From NCBI RefSeq assembly GCF_000526515.1, contig NZ_JAGF01000001.1, forward strand, positions 2,170,001 to 2,234,000: DNA of 64,000 bases. The letters are read 5' to 3'. The DNA comes from Cellulomonas sp. KRMCY2 (lineage in GTDB: Bacteria; Actinomycetota; Actinomycetes; Actinomycetales; Cellulomonadaceae). Under the pieces are notes generated by a model. The model had not been told where the DNA came from, did no database searches, and was given only the letters and a program-made list of their open reading frames with translations. Below are positions 19,085 to 27,540 of the stretch, piece by piece. The translations under genes were made by a program, and so were the position numbers. How positions within the stretch are numbered: the stretch's first letter is position 1; the number at the start of each line of letters is the position of its first letter.

Positions 19085-19396
19085 ATGACCACCATCGACG
19101 GTTCGACGGTGCACAAGGTCGTCGTCGCGTGCGACGCCGGGATGGGCAGCAGCGTCATGCTGGCCAGCACCGTGCGCAAGCAGCTCGCGAAGCAGGGCGT
19201 GACCGTGGAGCACACCTCGATCCAGAACATCCCGCAGGACGCCGACGTCATCCTGACGCACGCCGGCCTGGCCGATCGTGCCCGACGGATCGCCGGAGAC
19301 ACCCCGGTCGTCGCGTTCAACCTGTTCCTCGGCGACCCGGCCGTGACGCGTGTCGTCACGGCCATCCAGAAGGGTCAGACGATCGATGTCGGTTGA
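19085..19396 (+). CDS. PTS mannitol-type EIIB component
   Basis: A 103-residue soluble EIIB. VVVACDAGMGSSVMLAS carries the phosphorylated Cys16 in the P-loop-like motif of mannitol EIIB. It receives phosphate from the EIIA encoded next and passes it to the sugar in EIIC. The ATG follows an AAGGAGGATCC ribosome site. Its end overlaps the EIIA start by 11 bases. Confidence 0.92.
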   Translation: MTTIDGSTVHKVVVACDAGMGSSVMLASTVRKQLAKQGVTVEHTSIQNIPQDADVILTHAGLADRARRIAGDTPVVAFNLFLGDPAVTRVVTAIQKGQTIDVG

Positions 19397-19868
19397 CCCC
19401 TCCGCCCTGCTCGCGCCAGGCGCCATCCGCCTGGCCGAGCGGGCCGCGGACAAGTACGAGGCGATCGAGCTGTGCGGGCAGGCGCTCGTGGACTGCGGGG
19501 CCGTCGAGGCCGCCTACGTCCCGGCGATGCGTGCGCGGGAGGACTCGGTCTCGACCTACATCGGCGAGGGCGTGGCGATCCCGCACGCGACCCTCGCCGG
19601 CAAGGACGCCGTCCTGCGCGACGCCCTGTGCTTCGTGCGCTTCCCCGACGGCGTGGACTGGGACGGCTCCCAGGTCACCGTCTGCATCGGCATCGCGGCC
19701 AAGGGTGACGGCCACGTCGACATCCTCGCCGAGCTCGCGCAGATCCTGCTCGACCCCGAGCGCGCCGCCGCGCTGCGCGCCGCCGAGAGCGCCGAGACGG
19801 TGCTCACCATGCTCACCCCCGCTCCGGACGACGATGATCCCGAGCACACCCCTGAAGGAGAACGATGA
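19386..19868 (+). CDS. PTS mannitol-type EIIA component
   Basis: A 160-residue EIIA of the mannitol/fructose class with His67 in GVAIPHATLAGKDAVL. HVDILAELAQILLD is typical of the family. The ATG at 19386 is inside the EIIB gene, in another frame, so the two are coupled. The stop overlaps the dehydrogenase ATG as ATGA, with GAAGGAGAACG as ribosome site. Confidence 0.9.
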   Translation: MSVDPSALLAPGAIRLAERAADKYEAIELCGQALVDCGAVEAAYVPAMRAREDSVSTYIGEGVAIPHATLAGKDAVLRDALCFVRFPDGVDWDGSQVTVCIGIAAKGDGHVDILAELAQILLDPERAAALRAAESAETVLTMLTPAPDDDDPEHTPEGER

Positions 19869-20905
19869 GAGTCGCACGCTTCCACGCGCCCGGAGACGTC
19901 CGTCTGGAGGACGCGCCCGAGCCGTCGCCAGGACCCCGTGAGGTCAAGATCCGGGTCCGTGCCTGCTCGACGTGCGGCACGGACGTGAAGATCTCGAAGT
20001 TCGGGCACCAGAACATCAGCCCGCCGCGGGTGATGGGCCACGAGATCGCCGGCGAGGTCGTGGAGACCGGTGCCGAGGTGACCGGCTGGGCCCCTGGTGA
20101 CCGCGTGCAGGTCATCGCGGCGATCCCGTGCGGTGTCTGTCCCGACTGCACCCACGGCCGGATGACGATCTGTCCCAACCAGGTCTCGATGGGCTACCAG
20201 TTCGAGGGCGGGTTCGCCGAGTTCATGGTCGTCCCGGAGAACGTCCTGGCCGTCGACGGCCTCAACCGGATCCCGGAGGGCGTGAGCTTCGCCGAGGCCT
20301 CGGTCGCCGAGCCGCTCGCCTGTGCGCTCAACGCCCAGGAGCTCGTCGGGATCAAGCCGGGGGACGACGTCGTCGTCATCGGCTCCGGCCCGATCGGCTG
20401 CCTGCACGTGCGGCTCGCCCGATCGTTCGGGGCCGGCCGCGTCTTCCTCGTCGAGCTGAGCCGGGAGCGGCTGGACATGGCCGCGGCGCTCGTCTCGCCG
20501 GACGCCGCGATCTGCGCTGCGGACCAGGACCCGGTCGAGGCCGTCCTCGCGCTGACCGAGGGCCGGGGCGCCAACGTGATCATCACCGCAGCGGCCTCCG
20601 GCAAGGCCCAGGAGCAGGCGGTGGCGATGGCGACGCGTCAGGGCAGGATCAGCTTCTTCGGCGGTCTGCCCAAGGACAACCCGACGATCACGCTCGACTC
20701 GAACCTGGTCCACTACCGCGAGCTGATGATCATCGGCGCGAACGGCTCGAGCCCCGAGCACAACAAGCGGGCGCTCAAGCTCATCGCGGACGGCAAGGTG
20801 CCCGTCAACGACCTCATCACGCACCGGCTGCCGCTCGACCAGGTGATCGAGGGCATCGGCATCGTCTCCCGGGGCGAAGCGATCAAGGTCACCATCGAGC
20901 CGTAG
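19865..20905 (+). CDS. Zinc-dependent polyol(-phosphate) dehydrogenase, MDR superfamily
   Basis: A 346-residue medium-chain dehydrogenase. Catalytic zinc ligands are Cys37 (CSTCGTD) and His-Glu in VMGHEIAGEV; the structural zinc is held by CGVCPDCTHGRMTIC. The NAD-binding motif is VVVIGSGPIGCLHVRLA. It resembles sorbitol, threonine and galactitol-1-phosphate dehydrogenases. Placed between a hexitol EIIA and HPr, it probably oxidises the imported hexitol phosphate to a keto-sugar phosphate for the operon's PfkB kinase. Which carbon is oxidised is unknown. Confidence 0.85.
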   Translation: MRVARFHAPGDVRLEDAPEPSPGPREVKIRVRACSTCGTDVKISKFGHQNISPPRVMGHEIAGEVVETGAEVTGWAPGDRVQVIAAIPCGVCPDCTHGRMTICPNQVSMGYQFEGGFAEFMVVPENVLAVDGLNRIPEGVSFAEASVAEPLACALNAQELVGIKPGDDVVVIGSGPIGCLHVRLARSFGAGRVFLVELSRERLDMAAALVSPDAAICAADQDPVEAVLALTEGRGANVIITAAASGKAQEQAVAMATRQGRISFFGGLPKDNPTITLDSNLVHYRELMIIGANGSSPEHNKRALKLIADGKVPVNDLITHRLPLDQVIEGIGIVSRGEAIKVTIEP

Positions 20906-20961
20906 CAGTCATCCCGCCGTGCCGGACCGCGCGTCCGGCACGGCACCACGAAGGAGTGGAC

Positions 20962-21240
20962 ATGGCACAACGCACTGTCGTCGTCGCCTCGCAGGTGGGC
21001 CTGCACGCCCGCCCGGCGAAGCTGTTCTCCCAGGCCGCTGCGGCCTCCGGGCTCGGTGTCCGGATCGCCAAGGGGGACGGTCCGCCGGTCGAGGCGGCCA
21101 GCATCCTGCGCGTCATGGCGCTGGGTGTGAAGTGCGGCGAGCAGGTCACCCTGACCGCCGAGGGCGACGGCGCCGAGGGTGTCCTGGACGGTCTGGTCGA
21201 GCTCCTGGCGACCGACCTCGACGAGGTGAAGCCCGCGTGA
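20962..21240 (+). CDS. ptsH: Phosphocarrier protein HPr (second copy)
   Basis: A 92-residue HPr with His15 in QVGLHARPAK and the regulatory Ser in AASILRVMALG. It shares VVVASQVGLHARPA-type residues with the copy at 13833 but is more diverged in the middle. The ATG has GAAGGAG eight bases upstream. Its stop overlaps the enzyme I GTG as GTGA, a tighter junction than in the first operon. Confidence 0.95.
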   Translation: MAQRTVVVASQVGLHARPAKLFSQAAAASGLGVRIAKGDGPPVEAASILRVMALGVKCGEQVTLTAEGDGAEGVLDGLVELLATDLDEVKPA

Positions 21241-22928
21241 GCGGACAGGTGCTCCGCGGGTCCGGGGTCGGGCGCGGTGCCGTGGTGGGTCCGGTCGCCC
21301 GGGCCCACCCGGCACCGACGGTCGCGCAGGACGCACCCGCACCGCTGGACGTCGGGGCGGCGACGGCCGAGGTGGAGGCCGCCTTCGCCGCGGTCGCGGC
21401 TGCGCTCGAGGTGCGAGCCGAGCAGGCCAGCGGCACGATCGGCGACGTGCTCGGCGCGACCGCCCTGATGGCGGCCGACCCCGAGCTCATCAGCCAGGTC
21501 CGGGGCCGGATCGTCGGCGGTCAGGCCGCCGTCGTCGCGGTCGACCGGGCGACTGCCGAGTTCTGCGACCTGTTCGCGGCGGCCGGTGGCTACCTCGCCG
21601 AGCGGGTCACCGACCTGCGCAGCGTGCGGGACCGCGTCATCGCCCGGCTGGAGGGGCTGCCCGAGCCGGGCGTCCCGGCCCTGGCCCGCCCGTCGGTGAT
21701 CGTGGCCGACGACCTGTCCCCGGCGGACACCGCAGCCCTGGAGCTCGACAAGGTGCTCGGCATCGTGATCGAGCAGGGTGGACCGACCGGCCACACCGCG
21801 ATCATCGCCGGCCAGCTCGGGATCCCGTGCGTCGTGCGGGTCGTGGGTGCGTCAGCGCTGGCCGACGGCATGGAGGTGGCCGTGGACGCCGCGTCGGGCA
21901 CCGTCACGATCGACCCCGACGACGAGACCCGGTCCCGCGTGGTGGCCCGGCAGGCCGCGCTCGCGACCCTGGCCCAGGAGACCGGACCCGGTGCCACGAG
22001 CGACGGGCACCCCGTGCAGCTGCTCGCGAACATCGGGACAGCCGAGGATGCCGAGCGTCTCACCTCGCCGGCCGCCGGTGTGCAGGGCGTCGGGCTGTTC
22101 CGCACCGAGGTGCTCTTCCTCGGCCGGACGACGGCGCCGACCCAGGAGGACCAGGCGGTCGTCTACGAACGGGCCCTGCGTGCGCTCGACGGGCGCAAGG
22201 TCGTGGTCCGCACCCTCGACGCCGGCGCCGACAAGCCACTGGCCTTCGTCACCCGGGCGGGGGAGGAGAACCCCGCCCTGGGTGTGCGTGGCTTCCGTCT
22301 GGTCCGGACCGCGGAGGACCTCCTGCGCACCCAGCTGGCGGCGATCGCCGCGGCCGGGCAGCGCGCGGGGAACCCGCCGTGGGTCATGGCCCCGATGATC
22401 GCCACCGTCGAGGAGGCCGCCCAGTTCGCGGCCCTGGCCCGCGAGGTCGGCATCCAGCAGGTCGGTGTGATGGTCGAGATCCCGTCGGCCGCGCTGCGGG
22501 CGCGGGACCTGCTGACCGAGGTGGACTTCATCTCGCTCGGCACCAACGACCTCGCCCAGTACACGATGGCGACCGACCGGCTGCTCGGCGAGCTCGTCGA
22601 CCTGCTCGACCCGTGGCAGCCCGCGGTGCTCGACCTCGTCGCGGCGGCCGCCGGCGCGGGGGTCGAGGCAGCCAAGCCGGTCGGGGTGTGCGGCGAGTCG
22701 GCCGCCGACCCGGCGATGGCCCTGGTCCTGGTAGGGCTGGGTGCCACGAGCCTGTCCATGTCGCCGGCCGCAGTGCCGGGCGTGCGCTTCGCCCTGGCTC
22801 GGCACACCCTCGCCGGCTGCCAGGAGATCGCGGCCGCGGCGCGATCGGCCCGGACCGCCGGCGCGGCCCGTGCGGCTGCTCTCGGGCTCGTCGACCCCGA
22901 GGTTCGCGAGGTGCTCGCGCTGGGCTGA
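21237..22928 (+). CDS. ptsI: PTS enzyme I, phosphoenolpyruvate-protein phosphotransferase (second copy)
   Basis: A 563-residue enzyme I, the same length as the copy at 14113. The active His186 is in GGPTGHTAIIAG; RTLDAGADKPL, SLGTNDLAQYTMATDR and GVCGESAADP are as in the first copy. Long blocks in the C-terminal barrel are nearly identical between the two, which points to a segmental duplication or gene conversion. It is the last gene of the hexitol operon. Confidence 0.96.
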   Translation: MSGQVLRGSGVGRGAVVGPVARAHPAPTVAQDAPAPLDVGAATAEVEAAFAAVAAALEVRAEQASGTIGDVLGATALMAADPELISQVRGRIVGGQAAVVAVDRATAEFCDLFAAAGGYLAERVTDLRSVRDRVIARLEGLPEPGVPALARPSVIVADDLSPADTAALELDKVLGIVIEQGGPTGHTAIIAGQLGIPCVVRVVGASALADGMEVAVDAASGTVTIDPDDETRSRVVARQAALATLAQETGPGATSDGHPVQLLANIGTAEDAERLTSPAAGVQGVGLFRTEVLFLGRTTAPTQEDQAVVYERALRALDGRKVVVRTLDAGADKPLAFVTRAGEENPALGVRGFRLVRTAEDLLRTQLAAIAAAGQRAGNPPWVMAPMIATVEEAAQFAALAREVGIQQVGVMVEIPSAALRARDLLTEVDFISLGTNDLAQYTMATDRLLGELVDLLDPWQPAVLDLVAAAAGAGVEAAKPVGVCGESAADPAMALVLVGLGATSLSMSPAAVPGVRFALARHTLAGCQEIAAAARSARTAGAARAAALGLVDPEVREVLALG

Positions 22929-23024
22929 CCGCGGGGAGGCATCCGCGCGACGGACGCGCCGACGGGGCTGACCCGCCGGCCGCACGGGTGGGCGGCGTCG
23001 GCGGTGCGCCGTACCCTGACCGCC

Positions 23025-24632
23025 ATGGGAAACCCTGCCGACGTCATCGACCCGGAGACCGACCCGCGGGCCACCTGGGTCCTCGAGCCGACGGAGGTCC
23101 GGCGGCTGCTCGCGCACGTCGTGGCGTCCCCCGGTGCCGCGACGAACCTGGCGTGCACACCGCTGACCGGGGCCCCGGTCGCTGCCGTCCCGCTGTCCAC
23201 GGTGGCCGACGTCGCGTCGGCGGTCGCGACGGCCCGGCTCGCGCAGCGGCGCTGGGCGCGGACGCCGATCGCCGAGCGGTGCAGCATCCTGCTCCGGTTC
23301 CACGACCTGGTGCTGGACCGGCAGTCGGAGGTCCTGGACCTGATCCAGCTCGAGAACGGCAAGGCGCGCGCGAGCGCCTACGAGGAGGTCGCGGACCTGG
23401 CGCTGATCACCCGGCACTACGCGCGCCGGGCGGCCCGGTACCTCGCGCCGCAGCGGGTCGCGGGGCTCGTCCCGGGCCTCACCGGGGTCACCGTGCACCG
23501 GCGCCCGCGGGGTGTGGTCGGGGTGATCTCGCCGTGGAACTACCCGCTGAACCTGTCCGTCGGCGAGGCGGTACCGGCACTCGCAGCAGGCAACGCGGTG
23601 GTGCTCAGGCCGGACCAGCAGACCATGCTCAGCGCCCTGTGGGGGGTCGACCTGCTGCTCGAGGCCGGTTTGCCGGCCGGTCTGGTGCAGGTCGTCAGCG
23701 GCCCCGGCTCCGAGATCGGCGGCGCGCTGGTCGACCAGGTCGACCACCTCGTGCTCACCGGCTCGACAGCCACCGGCCGGGTCGTCGCCCGGGCGGCAGC
23801 CGGCCGGCTGGTCCCGACCTCCCTCGAGCTCGGCGGGCACAACGCGCTGTACGTCGCCGACGACGCAGACCCGGCGGTCGCCGCCGAGGGAGTTGTCCGC
23901 GCCTGCTTCGCCAACACCGGTCAGCTGTGCGTGTCGATCGAGCGGCTGCTGCTGCACGAGGCCGTCGCCGACGCCGTGCTCGCCGAGCTGATCCCGCGGG
24001 TGCGGGCCCTGCGGCTGGGCACCGCCCTCGACTACTCGGCCGACGTCGGCTCGCTCACCTCGGCCGCTCAGCTCGCGCGGGTCACCGAGCACGTCGACGA
24101 CGCCGTGCGGGGCGGGGCGAGGGTGCTGACCGGCGGGGTGCACCGGGTCGATGTCGGGCCGCTCTTCTACGAGCCGACGCTGCTGGCCGACGTGCCGGAG
24201 CAGGCGCTGGTCGCGACGCTGGAGACCTTCGGTCCGGTCGTCGTCGTGACCCGGGTGCGGGACGACGACCATGCGGTCGAGGTCGTCAACGCGAGCGAGT
24301 ACGGCCTCAACGCGAGCATCTGGACCAGGGACGTGGCGCGTGGTCGGCGGCTGGCGAGCCGGATCGAGACCGGGATGGTCAACATCAACGAGGGGTATGC
24401 CGCCGCCTGGGGATCGACCGGTGCCGCGATCGGCGGGGTCAAGTCCTCCGGCTCCGGCCGTCGGCACGGCCCCGAGGGCCTGTGGGCCACCACGTGGTCC
24501 CAGACCGTCGCGGTGCAGCGGGGCACCCACCGGGGCCTGGGCCTCGGTCGGCTGTACGCGTTGCCGGCCGAGCGGTGGACCGAGCTGTTCACCGCGGGCC
24601 TCCGGCTGATGAAGGCGCTCCGGCTCCCCTGA
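23025..24632 (+). CDS. Succinate-semialdehyde dehydrogenase, aldehyde dehydrogenase superfamily (GabD2-like)
   Basis: A 535-residue aldehyde dehydrogenase. Landmarks: VGVISPWNYPLNLSVGEAVPAL, the catalytic Glu in SLELGGHN, the catalytic Cys in NTGQLCVSIER, and ETFGPVVVV plus EYGLNASIWT near the end. The overall pattern, with a C-terminal extension ending LMKALRLP, is that of actinobacterial GabD2, which oxidises succinate semialdehyde with NADP. The ATG lies seven bases after TACCCT (23012-23017), suggesting a leaderless message. No gab gene is next to it. Confidence 0.85.
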   Translation: MGNPADVIDPETDPRATWVLEPTEVRRLLAHVVASPGAATNLACTPLTGAPVAAVPLSTVADVASAVATARLAQRRWARTPIAERCSILLRFHDLVLDRQSEVLDLIQLENGKARASAYEEVADLALITRHYARRAARYLAPQRVAGLVPGLTGVTVHRRPRGVVGVISPWNYPLNLSVGEAVPALAAGNAVVLRPDQQTMLSALWGVDLLLEAGLPAGLVQVVSGPGSEIGGALVDQVDHLVLTGSTATGRVVARAAAGRLVPTSLELGGHNALYVADDADPAVAAEGVVRACFANTGQLCVSIERLLLHEAVADAVLAELIPRVRALRLGTALDYSADVGSLTSAAQLARVTEHVDDAVRGGARVLTGGVHRVDVGPLFYEPTLLADVPEQALVATLETFGPVVVVTRVRDDDHAVEVVNASEYGLNASIWTRDVARGRRLASRIETGMVNINEGYAAAWGSTGAAIGGVKSSGSGRRHGPEGLWATTWSQTVAVQRGTHRGLGLGRLYALPAERWTELFTAGLRLMKALRLP

Positions 24633-24658
24633 GCCGCCGGCGCCGCGTCGCGCGCGAG

Positions 24659-26291
24659 TCAGACCGCGTCGAGCACGACCCGGTCGCGTCCGGCCGCCTT
24701 GGCCTCGTACATCAGGGCGTCGGCCCGGGCGGCGAGCTCGGCGACCGGCTCGTCCGGCCGACGTGACGCCGCCCCGATGCTGATCGTGACCCGCAGGCCG
24801 GGAGCGACCTCGTCCCACGGGTGGCCCGCGATCTCGCGGCGGATGCGTTCGCAGACGTCGGCGACCCAGGGCGTGCTCGCCGGGTCGGTCAGCAGCACGG
24901 CGATCTCCTCCCCGCCGATCCGGGCCACCAGGTCCGTACCGCGGACAGCCGCCCGCACGACCTCGGCGACCCTGCGCAGCACCTCGTCACCGACCGCGTG
25001 CGAGAAGTCGTCGTTGACCGCCTTGAAGTGGTCGAGGTCGCCCAGGACGTAGGTCAGCGACTCGTCGGGCAGGGCGGCACGCGCGGCCAGGGCGGTGTCG
25101 AAGCCGCGCCGGTTGACCAGCCCGGTCAGGGCGTCGTGGTTGGCGTAGTGGGCGAGCTCGCGGTTGAGCAGCTCGAGCCGTTCGGACCGCAGTCGCTCGG
25201 CCTGCGCCGCGACCTGGGCGCGCTCGAGGTCGAGGCGGGAGTTGAGCGCCCGCGCCCGGCGTCCGGCGGCGTCGTCCCGCTGGTCCAGGGTGGCGGTGAG
25301 CAGACGTCGGTGCGCGGCCAGCGCCAGCGCGTGCTCGCCGCGCTCCTCGTGGATCTCGACCAGCTCACTGAGCAGCCCGGCGCGCTCGAAGGGCCGCGCG
25401 CGGTCATCGCCCAGCGCGAGACCCGCCTCGAGGGCGGTGATCGCGGCATCGGACTCGCCGAGCCGGCGGTGCAGTCGGCCACGGGCTGCAGCAAGACCCA
25501 GCCGGAAGTGCGCCGTGCCGACGATGGACTCCATCGCGGTCGCTTCGTCCAGCACGAGCCGGGCCTCCGCGGTCCGGTTCGACGCGATCAGTGCGCGCGC
25601 CTCGGTGATCCGGGTCTCGCCCTCGAGGCGGAGGTTGCCGTCGCTGCGCCGCGCAGTCGATGGCGGCGCGCGCCGTGACCAGCGCCAGGTCGGCCACCTC
25701 GGCGGCGGTCTGGGGGTCGGTCGCCGCCAGGGCCTCGCTCCGGGCGATGTCCAGCGAGGCGAGGTGGCTCAGGCTCGCGGACTGGCCGTGACTGCTGCCG
25801 AGCTCGACGAACATCTCGTGGGCCTCGAGCAGCAGCTCCCGGGCTCGGTCCGGGAAGAGGCCCATCTCCTCGAACGTCACCCCGAGGTTGTTCAGCGACG
25901 CCGCGATGCCGAACGCGTCACCGATCTCCCGGCGGATCGCCAACGACTGCTCGAGGTACTCGATGGCAGAGGCATTGTCGCCGAAGCCACTGTGCACGGC
26001 GCCGAGCCCGCCGATCACACGGGCCTCCCAGCGCCGGTCCTTGCGGGCGCGGGCCAGGTGGAGCGCGTGCTCCATGGCGGCCATCGCCGCATCGTCCCGG
26101 GAGACCAGGTGGTTGGCGAAGCCGATGAAGTACTGGACCTGCAGCTCGGCGTCGGTGTCCCCGGCGGCGCGGGCGGCGGCCAGCGCCGGCCCGCCCGCCT
26201 CGAGGCAGGCCAACGGCTCCGCGTTGGCCGTCCGCTCGACGGTCGCGAGCAGATCGGCCAGCTCGGCAGGAGCGCCTGCGCTCTGGCTCAC
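24659..26291 (-). pseudogene. TPR-GGDEF diguanylate cyclase gene with a frameshift
   Basis: The upstream frame from GTG 26291 encodes TPR-like helical repeats (for example AIEYLEQSLAIRREIGDAFGIAASLNNLG). At about 25643-25652 the coding frame moves by one base. The downstream frame then continues without a new start as DGNLRLEGETRITEARALIA, more helical repeats, a coiled linker (near RLELLNRELAHYANH) and a GGDEF domain with DALTGLVNRRGFD, LGDLDHFKAVND and RIGGEEIAVLL. Restoring one base gives a protein of about 540 residues. Either the gene is broken or the assembly has an indel. An internal ATG at 25555 could still give a TPR-GGDEF fragment that would make cyclic di-GMP. Confidence 0.8.
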
Positions 26292-26337
26292 ACCCAGATG
26301 ATCGGCATCCCAGGGCCGACGATGAGCCGATCGATGG

Positions 26338-27540
26338 TCACACTCCGCTCGCGGCGACCACGTCGAGCGCCTCGCGGGCGATCTCGAGCTCCTCGTTGGT
26401 CGGGATGACGAACACCGTGACCTCGGCCCCGTCCGGGGAGATCACGCACTCGGACTTCTTGCGTCCGGCGTTGCGCTCGGCGTCCACGCGGATGCCGAGC
26501 CGCTCGAGGCCGGCGAGCGAGTTGATCCGGACGATGTCGTCGTTCTCGCCGATCCCGGCGGTGAACGTGATCGCGTCCACCCGGCCGAGGTGTGCGTAGT
26601 AGCTGCCCACGTAGCTCTTGATGCGGTGGAAGTAGACCTCGAGCGCCGTGCGCGCCACCTCGTCACCCGCCGCGACGGCGTCGTGCACGTCGCGCATGTC
26701 GGACGAGCCGGACAGCCCCAGCATCCCGGAGCGGCGGTTGAGCAGGTCGTCGAGCTCGTCGGTCGTCATCCCCGCCACCCGCTGCAGGTGGAAGACGACC
26801 GCCGGGTCGATGTCGCCGGACCGGGTGCCCATCACGAGGCCCTCGAGCGGGGTCAGGCCCATCGAGGTCTCCACCGACCGGCCACCGCGGACGGCGGTCG
26901 CCGAGGCGCCGTTGCCCAGGTGCAGCACGATCACGTTGACGTCGGCGGGGTCCTTGCCGAGCAGCTCCGCGGTACGCCGGGCGACGTAGCGGTGCGAGGT
27001 GCCGTGCGCCCCGTAGCGGCGGATCGCGTACGTCTTGGCGATGGTGCGGTCGATCGCGTAGGTGTACGCGGCGGGCGGCAACGTCGTGTGGAAGGACGTG
27101 TCGAAGACCGCGACGTGCGGCACCGTCGGGAAGGCGTGCCGCGCGGCGCGGATCCCGTCGAGGTTCGGCGGGTTGTGCAGCGGTGCCAGCGTGGACAGCT
27201 CGTCGATCGCGGTCTCGACCGCGTCGTCGACCAGCACCGGGCCGGGGAACCGGTCGCCACCCTGCACCACGCGGTGACCGACAGCGGCGAGGTCCGCGGC
27301 CTCGAACTGCGGGCCGTGCGCGGCGAAGAGCGCGAGGATCGTCGCGATCCCCGCCTCGTGGTCGGGGATCGGCTGCTCGAGCGTCGTGGTGCCCGCGGGT
27401 CCCTGATGCTTGATCGCGCCCACCGGCTGGCCGATCCGTTCGAGCAGACCGGTGGCGAGCGCCTCACCCGTCTCGACGTCCAGGAGCTGGTACTTGATGG
27501 ACGACGAGCCGGAGTTGATGACGAGGACCTTCGAGCTCAC
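26338..27540 (-). CDS. ackA: Acetate kinase
   Basis: A 400-residue kinase forming ATP and acetate from acetyl phosphate. It shows VLVINSGSSSIKYQL at the start, VFDTSFHTTLP, the GAHGTSHRYV and HLGNGAS nucleotide/catalytic segments, and FTAGIGEND near the end. The GTG at 27540 has AGGAGC upstream and overlaps the pta stop as GTGA. It is the last enzyme of the xfp-pta-ackA unit. Confidence 0.97.
   Translation of the reverse strand: MSSKVLVINSGSSSIKYQLLDVETGEALATGLLERIGQPVGAIKHQGPAGTTTLEQPIPDHEAGIATILALFAAHGPQFEAADLAAVGHRVVQGGDRFPGPVLVDDAVETAIDELSTLAPLHNPPNLDGIRAARHAFPTVPHVAVFDTSFHTTLPPAAYTYAIDRTIAKTYAIRRYGAHGTSHRYVARRTAELLGKDPADVNVIVLHLGNGASATAVRGGRSVETSMGLTPLEGLVMGTRSGDIDPAVVFHLQRVAGMTTDELDDLLNRRSGMLGLSGSSDMRDVHDAVAAGDEVARTALEVYFHRIKSYVGSYYAHLGRVDAITFTAGIGENDDIVRINSLAGLERLGIRVDAERNAGRKKSECVISPDGAEVTVFVIPTNEELEIAREALDVVAASGV

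Noticed and set aside
21827-24818. Open frames of nearly 1000 codons on both strands over ptsI and the semialdehyde dehydrogenase gene
   Set aside because: Their residues are mostly Arg, Gly, Pro and Ala with no motif, and they shadow genes that have clear active sites.
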